A DNA stretch of 64,000 nt from Thermoplasmata archaeon (GCA_023140195.1 JAGLME010000015.1:248001-312000), one strand, 5' to 3'. Positions 49,301-58,515 are shown, numbered from the stretch's first letter. Notes: generated by a model from the sequence alone, not told the origin. Program-made: numbers and translations.

Positions 49301-50066
49301 GATTCTGCAATGCTCGGTAGGCTGTAACACTCTTGCCAAAACCAGATTCACCAACGAGGAACTGAATCGTATACCTATTGCTGCATATCCCCCCTTGAAC
49401 TTCGTCCTCAATCTGGCGCTGGACCCAGCTATCAGGAACTGACAGGAGAAACTCCCTTTCGTAGTGAGTCAAGCTCTGCATGCAAAGGCTTTGTAACAGG
49501 GACTCTGATAGCATCTCGGCATCAATACCAAGGTATTGCTTCCTGAGCCAATGGCCCTCAGAAGTATTGTCCAAAAAATCTGATAAGCGGGACTGATCCC
49601 AAATATCGCACATGACGTCAAATTCTTCCTCCTTTTCGTGAACTGACTGCAAGAGAGTCATGTCGGGACGTTGGTTGGTAGCCAGAATAACAGTGAATTT
49701 TGCCTTGGGAAATTCCTTTCTGATTTCTTGGGCCAAACGGCCAGCCTTGATCAAGTCTCCATCCGTACTCTTCGATGCCGCCTTCGTTTCTGGAGCCGAT
49801 GTCCCGTCGTATAGCCATTTTCTCTTTAGCTCCCTTCTATCTGTCGATGTGGTCTGAAGAATCAGGAAGTGAGGAGGTCTACTTCCCGGGGCGCGGCAGA
49901 ATCCATCTACCGGTGACTTCACTGGTTCCCCAGCGGCATTTACTCCAGTCTGCAAAATGTGTGGGTAGTCTCGGTCCACCTTGTGCAACACTGAAACCAC
50001 CAGGAGCTCAAACTGGCCCCTATCTGTCATTGCTTCGAGAGCTTCAGCCGTATTCAAATTGACCAT
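46335..50066 (-). CDS. STAND-type P-loop NTPase with N-terminal nuclease-like region
   Basis: 1243 aa; Walker A GESGFGKSV, Walker B LLIVLDDVNR; N-term DRGQFELLVVSVL...PVDGFC...HFLILQTTSTDRRELKRKW. Confidence 0.7.
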   Translation of the reverse strand: MVNLNTAEALEAMTDRGQFELLVVSVLHKVDRDYPHILQTGVNAAGEPVKSPVDGFCRAPGSRPPHFLILQTTSTDRRELKRKWLYDGTSAPETKAASKSTDGDLIKAGRLAQEIRKEFPKAKFTVILATNQRPDMTLLQSVHEKEEEFDVMCDIWDQSRLSDFLDNTSEGHWLRKQYLGIDAEMLSESLLQSLCMQSLTHYEREFLLSVPDSWVQRQIEDEVQGGICSNRYTIQFLVGESGFGKSVTAYRALQNHLQSGGYGLWAPASLVNECLSLEEVISKVLQALHPHLSPEAGRVALQLVREGSQLLIVLDDVNRAEAPTRLLHRILSWSRPQPSTIPDSPSSVSQHIVVCPVWPHIWGQMEDNLTRLPWIHTIIIGPMTLAEATLAVRVATSHADVEISSAEASDLATKMGRDPVMIGLLSSLLTNAKQSDLNVLAEDVVENFVTSSLKDAASAPGASYLSSDYRKALSTTCLHMLRKREHQPSWEEIKRWLGENSNLKAMRELIRRSMLCRLRDQEELVFRHDRILETLLVGSMVTILTDSMSDSEVLEEPYYAGIIGRALLISPQHREFLAEMRNRNPLSLVEAIRCFGIPTSSNHKAIIGEVKQWMESGMAKGATPDSVINAVCWSLLETDSPAVLEVTERLRAYPLVLLARLRNGCAESGASYFGTRGDFAPGINDGLRDRILDHAKMKHREQLLRELKMLLISSTVTDRNRKGSLALAGFLGLTDLQDEIAACWRLSTDRIGTLPEAIWAATQCSGANPSDILDPLMACWASLPDEENTRGISPKVQMAKYLRFALARGIRDDVIDYLVKQCDVHESLRWPITFMCDKIDTPNAIEFIVRSAARIEREIAGTERFSPWTAMIVDNWNNSRRGGRRLSQASWARLRALWENPQNDEFVKTEAFRLWLTNVEWTEIDILRVIPQTPPLFHRALWKRAQLGDQSVVRDILPLLSTETHWFSVAHYVWCNEIMNVAERHLESFKDNISKDFMSDRLDIHYMISRLLMMIPARDAEILLTKYWNHLGYSPLFIQTALYVGTPKCLELASSSIIQCPNDVPVFKHIDFHFGFLDSERQKYLTVGHLENLVPYLDRLGEHDLRELAEVCQRLGVPEWSQQHLSNLLSEKLRRDYHPSDDELLQDLNEFLADRHGKWRVGYWLEEFDKRHDSRDRALDLVDRWLASHPTIEGLEIAATCVQAIGTREDLLILEKHKIAGPSDVISKIRASARFHVQRRTLE

Positions 50067-50390
50067 CTCATCTTCGAATCCCCTTTTGGGTTTGTGCCAA
50101 TATCCGGATTACAGACTGTTGGCCAAGTGCCTTGTTTTGACATGCCTTACTCAATATCCCCCTTCTTTCAATCCCCGACAGCCTTGCCGAATATGAATTG
50201 GAGTTCTCATGTACTTATTGTCCTTTTTATGCAGTGAGACATTTGCGTCTCACATTCTATTGTTCGATTCTTGACGGTGCTCTCTCCGATCTCCTGCACT
50301 ATGCGTACTGCATGAACCCCGGAATTCATATTGTTTTTGTCGCCCTTCAAGACCTAGTACTCTTCCCCCGCAAAGCCTTACTTCCCAGCG

Positions 50391-50401
50391 GGTTCCGAAC
50401 C
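50391..50401. promoter_or_regulatory. Palindrome GGTTCCGAACC inside attR, candidate integrase/excisionase arm site
   Basis: Perfect inverted repeat 8 bp inside attR core, counterpart of 3372-3382. Confidence 0.5.
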
Positions 50402-50409
50402 CAAACCCA

Positions 50410-50429
50410 TTCAAATCCGGGCGGGCCCA
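50410..50429 (+). repeat. attR core (orphan tRNA-Pro 3' end)
   Basis: Identical to 3342-3361; no tRNA 5' half upstream. Confidence 0.88.
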
Positions 50430-50465
50430 CTTAGTTCTTCTCAATTCCTTTTTGGCTTATACCAA

Positions 50466-51212
50466 CTAAAGATCTTTCCTGCAGAACCATAAGCCGCCTG
50501 CCACAAACAGAACAATGGTCAGCACCAACACCACGTAGAATGCTTCAGCCAGGGGCAACCCTGCCATGACCCTGTATCCAAAGGCAAGAGGATTGAATAT
50601 TGAGGGCTCTGAGGCGGGATTGGCCATGAGCTCGAAGCTGTAGGTGAAAGACAAGACGAGGGAAACTGCAAATCCGACCAGCACAGTGTACGTGGTTGTG
50701 CGCAGTGGAACGCTAAAGAAGAACGTGAGGGCAAAGACGAACAACAGCATTGGCATGACCATTAGGTGATGGATCAGGAAGAGCGGCAGGTCCAGTCCCC
50801 CCACGATTGCCCATGCAACGCCCCCTGCAATGAGGGTCCCAATCATGAATATGATCAGAAAAGAGATCACGGAAGACAGTGTTCTTCGGACAAGGAAGCT
50901 CAACCGGGATTCTGGACGAGATAGGATGAGATCCAGTGTTTCATCATCATCCAGATCACATATGATGAATGCACCAAAGCTGACCACGATTAGAAACAGG
51001 AACCTCAAAACATCCTCGAACCAGATGAACTCAAACATGCCTGCGGAACCCTCCGGCACAGAGGCCTCTATTGCATCTCTCAAATCCTCTGGAGAGAACT
51101 CCACCACAAGGGCAAACGTCAGGGCGAATATCGCCATTATGATGACTGTGTAACTCGCTCGCTTGGACACCAACATGTCCTTTATGTCAAGTAGTGTCGG
51201 CTGGAGGTTCAT
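50466..51212 (-). CDS. ABC-2 type transporter permease
   Basis: Six hydrophobic helices; adjacent to second permease and ATPase. Confidence 0.75.
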   Translation of the reverse strand: MNLQPTLLDIKDMLVSKRASYTVIIMAIFALTFALVVEFSPEDLRDAIEASVPEGSAGMFEFIWFEDVLRFLFLIVVSFGAFIICDLDDDETLDLILSRPESRLSFLVRRTLSSVISFLIIFMIGTLIAGGVAWAIVGGLDLPLFLIHHLMVMPMLLFVFALTFFFSVPLRTTTYTVLVGFAVSLVLSFTYSFELMANPASEPSIFNPLAFGYRVMAGLPLAEAFYVVLVLTIVLFVAGGLWFCRKDL

Positions 51213-51994
51213 AGATCCTCATTCCGGATTCTGAGTATCGCCAGTGCCAGGAAAGGAAGTGAAAACAGGATGATCACGACGGCGTATGCGATGAACAGTC
51301 CACCTTCGAGGTTGTGCGTCGTGAAGTAGGTTGCGTAGTAATGCGGTGTGAACTTGGCAACATCCACCATGACATCAGAGGTGTATTTCAGGGCATTGGG
51401 CATCATCAAGAACGAGAAGAGTCCGAACGAAGCGATGAACGAAACAAGATTACTCTTGACCAACGTGGATATCAGTAGAGCGACGCACAACGCAAAGAAC
51501 CCAAGGAGGTACATCAGGACTGTTGTGGCCAAGTAGGCCGATGCCGTCAGTTCTGGCACCTGTGGATGGATGAGGAAGTACCCTGGTATCAAGACACCAA
51601 GGAATATCACACCAAATGCCAGTATGGCAGAGACTAGGTGGATCAGCATGTACGTGGGCCTCGTTATCGGGCGGGAAAGAACAAGTCCTATCCTCTCACC
51701 GGTTCTGTCCCCGGACACAGCGTCAAAGATGAAAAGGGGCGCCAGGAATATCGTAACGAGCTTGCTCATTGCACCATCGAAGAAGAACCACTGGAACTGC
51801 AGATCTGGACGATCGATAAAGAGGGCGTATAGCTCACCAGTCACCGTCCCTGCCTCCATAAGAGAATCTAGGAAATAGGCCCCCGCGACGAGCATGTACA
51901 CGGACATGAGAAGGGCCAACAAACCTCTCACTGAGAAGAGCATTCTGTAGGTTCTATGCCAGATCACTGCTAGGAAGTCCACCTTATCATCCAT
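51209..51994 (-). CDS. ABC-2 type transporter permease
   Basis: Hydrophobic, DRTGERIGLVLSRPITR motif, operon with ATPase. Confidence 0.78.
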   Translation of the reverse strand: MDDKVDFLAVIWHRTYRMLFSVRGLLALLMSVYMLVAGAYFLDSLMEAGTVTGELYALFIDRPDLQFQWFFFDGAMSKLVTIFLAPLFIFDAVSGDRTGERIGLVLSRPITRPTYMLIHLVSAILAFGVIFLGVLIPGYFLIHPQVPELTASAYLATTVLMYLLGFFALCVALLISTLVKSNLVSFIASFGLFSFLMMPNALKYTSDVMVDVAKFTPHYYATYFTTHNLEGGLFIAYAVVIILFSLPFLALAILRIRNEDL

Positions 51995-52712
51995 GGCTGG
52001 CCACCTTCAGGAATACCTCATCAAGGTCTTCTGCCTCATGCTTCTGCCTCAATTCTTCTGGGCTTCCCTCCTCGATAAGTAACCCTTCGTGTATTATGCC
52101 AACAGTATCACATATCTTCTCTACATCGCTGAGGATGTGTGTTGAAAAAAGAACTGTTTTACCTTTGTCTGCAAATGCCCTCATGGTATCCAGAACCTCA
52201 TTTCTGCCTATTGGGTCCAGACCTGTGGTGGGCTCATCGAAGAGAAGAGTGTCCGGGTCGTGGATCAGGGCCTGGGCGATACCTATTCGCTGCTTGTTTC
52301 CCTTGCTGATGGCTTTTATTCTCCTGTCAAGATTATCTGTCAGGTTTATCTCTCCAGCTATCTCTTCTATTCTCTTGGAGATGTCTGCTTTGGACATACC
52401 GCTCAGTATGCCCATATATGTGAGGAATTTCCTGGGAGTATCCCACCTTGGCATCCCATACGACTCTGGGAGATAACCTACGTGTCTTCTGGCCTCCACA
52501 CCGTCGTTGAAGACATCTATCCCTTTTATGCTGGCCTCACCGCCTGTGGCATAGACAAGCCCTACGAGTATCTTCAACGTGGTCGTCTTGCCAGCTCCGT
52601 TCGGTCCACAGAAACCATAGACCTGCCCCTCTTCAATGACCAGATCGAGGCCTTTTAGAGCTTGCACGTCTTTGTAGTCCTTCTTCAAACCCTTTATCTC
52701 AATTGCTCCCAT
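51987..52712 (-). CDS. ABC transporter ATP-binding protein
   Basis: GPNGAGKTTTLK Walker A, LLFDEPTTGLDP Walker B. Confidence 0.95.
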   Translation of the reverse strand: MGAIEIKGLKKDYKDVQALKGLDLVIEEGQVYGFCGPNGAGKTTTLKILVGLVYATGGEASIKGIDVFNDGVEARRHVGYLPESYGMPRWDTPRKFLTYMGILSGMSKADISKRIEEIAGEINLTDNLDRRIKAISKGNKQRIGIAQALIHDPDTLLFDEPTTGLDPIGRNEVLDTMRAFADKGKTVLFSTHILSDVEKICDTVGIIHEGLLIEEGSPEELRQKHEAEDLDEVFLKVASHG

Positions 52713-52780
52713 CGGATCTCCTCAAACTGTAGATTAGCGGTGGGATAATAATACTTCTGCGAGAACTCCCAGTCCGAGAT

Positions 52781-53476
52781 TCAGCAGGGCCCATACTTCT
52801 CGATCAATACGGCTTCGGTCACCGCAATGTGTCCTCTTGTCCCATCCCATTTCTTCTCCGATTCCTTGATCTGCAGTCTCTTCTCGAAGTTCGGACCATC
52901 CAGTACCAAGGTCTCATACTCTCCACCCTCACCCGATGGATTGATGCCCTTCTCTTGTTCCAGTCGCTGAAGATTCTTGAGACATTCGTCATCAATCATT
53001 CGACCCAGCCAAGATTCGTCCAGACCTTCTGCCGCTACCCCGATGATCATGACCTCGAACCCAGCTTGAACAATGTCCTCCATCACCCTCATCTGGTTCT
53101 TTCTCCACACCGGGCTGAAGACCTTGACGCCGATCTCTTCTCCGATCCTGTTGAACCTGCTCCACTGGTAGTCCGATGCAATGGCTCCTGTGATCAGACC
53201 TTCCACGTCCAGCTCACTCAGCACGCCTTTTAGTATTTCCAGCTCTTCTTCAGGCTCACCGCTCACTGCAGCCTGCTTCAAAGGTATCCCCATAGCCTCC
53301 GAGTGCAATCTCGTCAGGTGCACATTGGGGATATGGAACAGGTAAGAATCCTCTCCAGGCATCATGGATACCAGATACTTCACGTTCCAGCCTTTCTGCT
53401 GAACAAGGTACACGGCGTATGTCGAGTCCTTGCCTCCGGAGAAGAGGGCGGCCACGTCCATGGGACCGAATCCCAT
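52781..53476 (-). CDS. Diphthine--ammonia ligase-like ATP pyrophosphatase
   Basis: ALFSGGKDSTYAVYL, EGLITGAIASDYQWSR, GEGGEYETLVLDGP. Confidence 0.9.
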   Translation of the reverse strand: MGFGPMDVAALFSGGKDSTYAVYLVQQKGWNVKYLVSMMPGEDSYLFHIPNVHLTRLHSEAMGIPLKQAAVSGEPEEELEILKGVLSELDVEGLITGAIASDYQWSRFNRIGEEIGVKVFSPVWRKNQMRVMEDIVQAGFEVMIIGVAAEGLDESWLGRMIDDECLKNLQRLEQEKGINPSGEGGEYETLVLDGPNFEKRLQIKESEKKWDGTRGHIAVTEAVLIEKYGPC

Positions 53477-53493
53477 TCCGCATTAATACCCTT

Positions 53494-54036
53494 TTATGCT
53501 TCGAAGAGGAGGTAGAGCGAGATCGCTGCCCTTGAGTCCTTCTTGAGTCTGTCCCTTTCGTGCTCCATTGAAGGTTCGCCCTCAACGCTGGTGGCAGACC
53601 TCCCGGTCAAGGATCCTATATCCAGTATCCCAGAATTGTCGACGCAGCTGAGAACTTCGGCGAGCGAGTACTCTTTTCCAAGAAGGCCGTTGAGGTCTCC
53701 GATCCAGACCTTCTTGACGTGACCGTTCTGAGGAAACCCTATCCTCTTCCTGAGGTAGTGATCTCTCAGTTCCATCGCCCGCAGATAGCCTTTGAAGGTG
53801 AGGAAATAGACCTTCCTTCTCCTTCTCTCGTTCTCGACCCTGCCCAATCTGTTCTCTACGTAGCCTTTCTTCTTCAGCGAGGAGAGCGTGATCGATACAT
53901 GGCTCCTCCTGGTTCTCAATACCTCTGCTATGCCTACTTGGGTGATATCCTGAGGGTACTCGGCCCTGCGACCTTCCCGGATGTGGCTCAGCAGATGGAC
54001 TAGAGCCCGCACGGTGGCGGTGGCTCCAATTTTCAT
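53494..54036 (-). CDS. Winged-helix transcriptional regulator
   Basis: ITQVGIAEVLRTRRSHVSITLSSLKKKGYVENRLGRVENERRRRKVYFLT. Confidence 0.7.
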   Translation of the reverse strand: MKIGATATVRALVHLLSHIREGRRAEYPQDITQVGIAEVLRTRRSHVSITLSSLKKKGYVENRLGRVENERRRRKVYFLTFKGYLRAMELRDHYLRKRIGFPQNGHVKKVWIGDLNGLLGKEYSLAEVLSCVDNSGILDIGSLTGRSATSVEGEPSMEHERDRLKKDSRAAISLYLLFEA

Positions 54037-54303
54037 TCTTTCCAGAACTAACCCTCCATTAGAGGGGCCTAGCAGATTGTTCCACACCCTGTGCCTGCCA
54101 GTGGCACTATTATATCTGTTGGAGGTCGTATTTATCTGATTTGGTGCAAATGGCGCACTCGCACATCGACCTGCCAACCATTTCGTGTATTTGATTTCCT
54201 TCCTGATGGACTATATACCTTGCCCTCACATGTAAACGAATTCACTCGTCCTCAACGACAAAAAGGTTTTCTGAATGGAATCCTTACTCGTCGCAGTGGC
54301 AGC

Positions 54304-55008
54304 ATGTTGCTTGATGATCTTTCCACCAAGGAGTTCGAGGAGCGGGTCGATGGTGACACCGTCGTGATCCTTCCTCTGGGCGTCATCGAGGAGCACGGAG
54401 AACATCTGCCATTGAGCACAGATTCCCTTCAATGCGAGTACGTAGTTGAGGAGATTGCCAGGAGGACCAATGCTCTTATTGCACCGCCCATCAGGTACGG
54501 CGTCTGCAACACCACACGCAACTTCCCTGGAACCGTCAGCATCGGTTTCGAGACGCTTCGAAGCCTGGTCTATGATGTCCTGTCCGAGTTCGCCCGGAAC
54601 GGGATCAAGAACGTGGTGATAGTCTCAGGACACGCCGGTTCATCACATCTGGCGGCGGTCAAACTTGCAGCAAAGGACATTGTGGATGAAGAGGACATGA
54701 AGATTCTGGCGCTCTCGGACTACGAGATAATCTATGACAAAGGAGTGGCGGGCAAGGATGAAGGCCATTCGGGCTGGATAGAGACCTCCCGGGTCATGGC
54801 GATCCGCCCCGACCTCATCAAGGGTGAGGGGAAGAAAGGCGTCAACAAGATACCACGGTACATGGTCCTCAGACATCCTGAGAAGCACTGGGAGGGGGTC
54901 ACCGGCGACCCTTCGAAAGCGACCAAGGAGAAGGGCGAGGAGCTCAACGAGATGGTCATAGAGGAACTGGTGAAGATGATCGAGGACATGCGAAGGATGG
55001 AGGTTTGA
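54304..55008 (+). CDS. Creatininase-family protein
   Basis: VVILPLGVIEEHGEHLPLSTDS, NVVIVSGHAG, KDEGHSGWIETSRVMA. Confidence 0.88.
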   Translation: MLLDDLSTKEFEERVDGDTVVILPLGVIEEHGEHLPLSTDSLQCEYVVEEIARRTNALIAPPIRYGVCNTTRNFPGTVSIGFETLRSLVYDVLSEFARNGIKNVVIVSGHAGSSHLAAVKLAAKDIVDEEDMKILALSDYEIIYDKGVAGKDEGHSGWIETSRVMAIRPDLIKGEGKKGVNKIPRYMVLRHPEKHWEGVTGDPSKATKEKGEELNEMVIEELVKMIEDMRRMEV

Positions 55009-55679
55009 TCTTGAATCTCAAGCAGGTTGCTGGCGAGAAGGCCACTGAATATGTACAGGACGGAATGGCTCTGGGTCTTGGGACCGGTTCCACCGTGCGG
55101 TATTTCGTGGAGAAGCTCGGGGGGTTGGTGGCCGAGGGTTTGGACGTAATAGGAGTTCCGACCTCGGAGAGAACCGAAGAACTGGCAAGGAAGGTCGGTG
55201 TGCCTCTGTCCACACTTGAGAAGACCCCGGCGTTGGACCTGACGGTGGACGGCGCGGACGAGGTCGATCCCAACCTGAACTTGATCAAGGGCATGGGCGG
55301 CGCTCTGCTCAGGGAGAAGATGGTCGCTTCTTCCTCCAGGGAGTTCATGGTGATCGTCGATGACTCAAAGGTGGTGGAGAAGCTCGGGACCAAGAGCCCC
55401 CTGCCGGTCGAGGTGACCCAATTCGGCTGGACCTCCGTCAAGGAATGGATCGCGAAGCTGGGCAGCATTCCCAATCGAAGGATCATCGAAGGAAACCCGT
55501 ACCTCACCGACAACCAGAACTACCTCCTCGAATGCGAGTTCAAAGGAATAGACGATCCATACAAACTTGACGCTGACCTTCACAGACTTCCAGGTGTGGT
55601 GGAGACCGGCCTCTTCCTGGACCTGACATGCAGGGTGATAATCGGTAAAGAATCCGGTGTGGTGGAACTCGAGAAATAG
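55005..55679 (+). CDS. rpiA: Ribose-5-phosphate isomerase A
   Basis: LGLGTGSTVRYFVEKL, VDGADEVDPNLNLIKGMGGALLREK. Confidence 0.95.
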   Translation: MILNLKQVAGEKATEYVQDGMALGLGTGSTVRYFVEKLGGLVAEGLDVIGVPTSERTEELARKVGVPLSTLEKTPALDLTVDGADEVDPNLNLIKGMGGALLREKMVASSSREFMVIVDDSKVVEKLGTKSPLPVEVTQFGWTSVKEWIAKLGSIPNRRIIEGNPYLTDNQNYLLECEFKGIDDPYKLDADLHRLPGVVETGLFLDLTCRVIIGKESGVVELEK

Positions 55680-55680
55680 G

Positions 55681-56049
55681 CTACTTCGGATGGCGCCTGA
55701 TATCCCTTATCATCCGCTCTATCTCGGCCATCTTGGCCTTCGCATCCTTCTCCAATACGTCAACAATATCATCCAAGGAGAGCGACAGTTTGTAGGCATG
55801 CACCGGTCTGCCCTTTCCTTCCTTTTTGATGTCCCTCTTCTCCACCCAGTTCCTGTTCCTGAGGTCCTGCATGGCGATGGAAACTTCCGGCTGTCTCAGA
55901 CCGGTTGCCTTCTCTATCTCAACGGATGTGGTCTCCGTTTTCTTGGTCAAACACACGAGTGTTTTGGACACGTTCTTGGACAAGCTAGCCTTTATCAGGA
56001 GATTGATGAAAGTGTGGTCCTTTCCCACCAGTTTTGTCTCCTTGGACAT
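55681..56049 (-). CDS. HTH transcriptional regulator
   Basis: TTSVEIEKATGLRQPEVSIAMQDLRNRNWVEKRDI. Confidence 0.75.
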   Translation of the reverse strand: MSKETKLVGKDHTFINLLIKASLSKNVSKTLVCLTKKTETTSVEIEKATGLRQPEVSIAMQDLRNRNWVEKRDIKKEGKGRPVHAYKLSLSLDDIVDVLEKDAKAKMAEIERMIRDIRRHPK

Positions 56050-56281
56050 ATTAATCTAAGTAGCAATTATTAATATGAGTATATATATTTTTCCACCAGT
56101 TTAACTCGCTTGAAAATGAGAGAGCCAGTGTCCCTTCTGAGCAGCCATGATTCGTCGGTGACTTCACGCAAAATGAAGGCCAGAATCTCCGAGAAAACTC
56201 GATTTCCGCACCTCAAATGCATCCGTGAAACCTAAATCCTAAATACCAGTTGGGACATTGGACAGGTCTGCGAGGCCAATT

Positions 56282-56563
56282 ATGAAGATGCCACGTACGA
56301 TAAAAGGATACTGTCCCTTCTGCGGGAAACACTCAGACCTGGACATCGAGAAGGTGAAGACCAAACCCAGGTCGGAGTTCAGGCGGGGGCAGAGGCGCTT
56401 CAGACGTGTCTCCGCGGGTTACGGAGGGTCAACCAGGGCCATCTATAAAGATAGGGAGAAGCCCACCAAGAGGGTGTACATCCGGTACCGCTGCAGGGAA
56501 TGCAAGAAGGCCCATCACAGGAAGAACATAAGGGCAAAGGTGTTCGAGCTCACGGAGGTCTGA
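56282..56563 (+). CDS. Ribosomal protein L44e
   Basis: [29 protein letters not shown]...[13 protein letters not shown]. Confidence 0.93.
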   Translation: MKMPRTIKGYCPFCGKHSDLDIEKVKTKPRSEFRRGQRRFRRVSAGYGGSTRAIYKDREKPTKRVYIRYRCRECKKAHHRKNIRAKVFELTEV

Positions 56564-56564
56564 G

Positions 56565-56747
56565 ATGGAGACAGTTCCCAAACCCAGAGGCAAGTTCCTC
56601 AAGATCAAATGCCCGGACTGCGGGAACGAGCAGGGTATTTTCGACAGGGCCTCGACCCAAGTCAATTGCCTGGTCTGCGGAGCGACGCTTGCCAAGCCCC
56701 AGGGGGGCAAAGCGGCTCTCAGGGGTGAGAGCAGGCCGGTGGAATGA
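56565..56747 (+). CDS. Ribosomal protein S27e
   Basis: [40 protein letters not shown]. Confidence 0.95.
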   Translation: METVPKPRGKFLKIKCPDCGNEQGIFDRASTQVNCLVCGATLAKPQGGKAALRGESRPVE

Positions 56748-57526
56748 TGCTTAGGACCTCTGAATACCCCGGGATCGGGGACCTCGTTATCTGTTCTGTC
56801 CAAAACGTCAAGAACTTCGGTGCTTTCGTCTCACTGGACGAGTTCGGCGACAAGGAAGGTTTTATCCACATCGCTGAGGTCGCGGCGGGTTGGATCAAGT
56901 ACATCAGGGATTACGTCAGAGAGGGCCAGAAGGTGGTCTGCAAGGTCATGAAGGTGGACATTTCAAAGGGCCACGTGGACCTCTCGCTCAAGCAGGTCAA
57001 CGCTCACCAGAGAAGGGAGAAGATCCAGGGATGGAAGAACGAGCAGAAGGCCGAGAAGCTCCTGGAGATGGTGGCCGAGAGTTCCGGCAGCAACCTGGAG
57101 GACTTCTACAAGGAAGTCGGTTCAGTGATGGTGGAGAAGTTCGGTTCGCTCTACCGGACGTTTGAGGACGTCTCGGTCGACGAGAACGCACTGAAGGACG
57201 AAGGCTTCAAGGGCAAGTGGACCAAGGAATTCATCCACGTGGCCAAGGAGAACATCGCTCCCCCAGAGGTCACCATCGACGCCCACATGGAGGTCACCTG
57301 TCCTCTGCCGGACGGGGTTGACCATATTCGGGAAGCACTGCTGACGGCCCAGAAGACCGACAATGTGGACATCAAGATACAATACATCGGCGCTCCCAGG
57401 TATCGAATGGTGGTCAAAGCACCTGATTACAAACTTGCAGAAGAAGAGCTCCTGATGGCATCCGAACGGGTCATCGAATACATCGAGGCCCATGAGGGAA
57501 AGGCGAAATACCAAAGAAAAGAATGA
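56744..57526 (+). CDS. Translation initiation factor aIF-2 alpha subunit
   Basis: [45 protein letters not shown]1 domain. Confidence 0.95.
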   Translation: MMLRTSEYPGIGDLVICSVQNVKNFGAFVSLDEFGDKEGFIHIAEVAAGWIKYIRDYVREGQKVVCKVMKVDISKGHVDLSLKQVNAHQRREKIQGWKNEQKAEKLLEMVAESSGSNLEDFYKEVGSVMVEKFGSLYRTFEDVSVDENALKDEGFKGKWTKEFIHVAKENIAPPEVTIDAHMEVTCPLPDGVDHIREALLTAQKTDNVDIKIQYIGAPRYRMVVKAPDYKLAEEELLMASERVIEYIEAHEGKAKYQRKE

Positions 57527-57543
57527 TGTAGAAAAGGATAGAT

Positions 57544-57714
57544 ATGCGAACGGCGATAAGGAGATGCAAGGGCTGTGACGTCTTCACTCTGAAGGAACAT
57601 TGTTCGAAATGTGGCTCTCAGACCGTCATGGCATTACCCCCCCGATACTCACCCGAGGACAAGTACGGCGATTATAGAAGGAAGCTCAAGAAACTGAAGG
57701 CAAGGTCATCGTGA
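57544..57714 (+). CDS. Nop10-family snoRNP/H-ACA protein (56 aa, absent from the ORF track)
   Basis: MRTAIRRCKGCDVFTLKEHCSKCGSQTVMALPPRYSPEDKYGDYRRKLKKLKARSS. Confidence 0.92.
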   Translation: MRTAIRRCKGCDVFTLKEHCSKCGSQTVMALPPRYSPEDKYGDYRRKLKKLKARSS

Positions 57715-58469
57715 TGGACAAGATAGAGATACATTATGACGAGAAACCGGATCTCGACAATCCAATATTCATAGAGGGACTGCCCGGCATTGGCAATGTG
57801 GGAAAGCTGGCGGCGGAGCATCTCATCGACCAGCTCAAGGGGAAGAAGTTCGCAGATATCATCTCAAAGCACTTCCCTCCTCAAGTGGTCATCGAGGACA
57901 ACGGAGTGGTCAGGCTGGTGGACAACCAGCTGTATTATGCAAAGAGGGACGGTGCGAACCAGGACCTGGTCATACTCACCGGGGATTATCAGGGTCTGAC
58001 TCCCGAAGGCCAGTACGAGCTTTCGGATTTCATTCTTGGAGTACTGAAGGAGCTAAATGTCAAGAGGATTTTCACTCTGGGCGGATACGGGATCGGAAGG
58101 ATGATCAAGAAGCCGCGCGTGCTTGGTGCTGCCACTGAGGAATCCCTGGTCAAGGAGATGAAGAAGCTCGGTGTTGTTTTCTCACGCAACGAGCCAGGTG
58201 CCGGCATTGTGGGTGCCAGCGGCCTGCTCCTCGGGATGGCCAAATACTACGGCATGAAGAGCGTCTGCCTGATGGGCGAGACCTCCGGCTATTTTGTCGA
58301 TCCCAAGAGCGCGCAAGCGGTGCTAGAAGTTCTCGCAAAGATACTGGACGTCACCGTGAACTACGATGAACTGGAGGCCAAGGCCAAGCAGATAGACTCC
58401 ATCACCGCGAGGCTGAAGGAGATCGAGGCCAAGGTGGACCAGGACGAGGACTTGGGTTACATCGGATAG
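57711..58469 (+). CDS. Proteasome assembly chaperone (PAC2) family protein
   Basis: FIEGLPGIGNVGKLAAEHLI, GGYGIGRMIKKPRV, MGETSGYFVDPKSA. Confidence 0.88.
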   Translation: MMDKIEIHYDEKPDLDNPIFIEGLPGIGNVGKLAAEHLIDQLKGKKFADIISKHFPPQVVIEDNGVVRLVDNQLYYAKRDGANQDLVILTGDYQGLTPEGQYELSDFILGVLKELNVKRIFTLGGYGIGRMIKKPRVLGAATEESLVKEMKKLGVVFSRNEPGAGIVGASGLLLGMAKYYGMKSVCLMGETSGYFVDPKSAQAVLEVLAKILDVTVNYDELEAKAKQIDSITARLKEIEAKVDQDEDLGYIG

Positions 58470-58515
58470 TCCGAAAAGCTAATTATCTTACACACGTTAG
58501 GCGTTAATCGTAATC

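Larger units (their letters stand above)
3342..50429. mobile_element. tRNA-Pro-integrated genomic island (~47 kb)
   Basis: 20-bp identical direct repeat TTCAAATCCGGGCGGGCCCA at tRNA 3' end and at 50410-50429; tyrosine integrase immediately inside the tRNA-side end; accessory gene content between, housekeeping genes outside. Confidence 0.88.
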
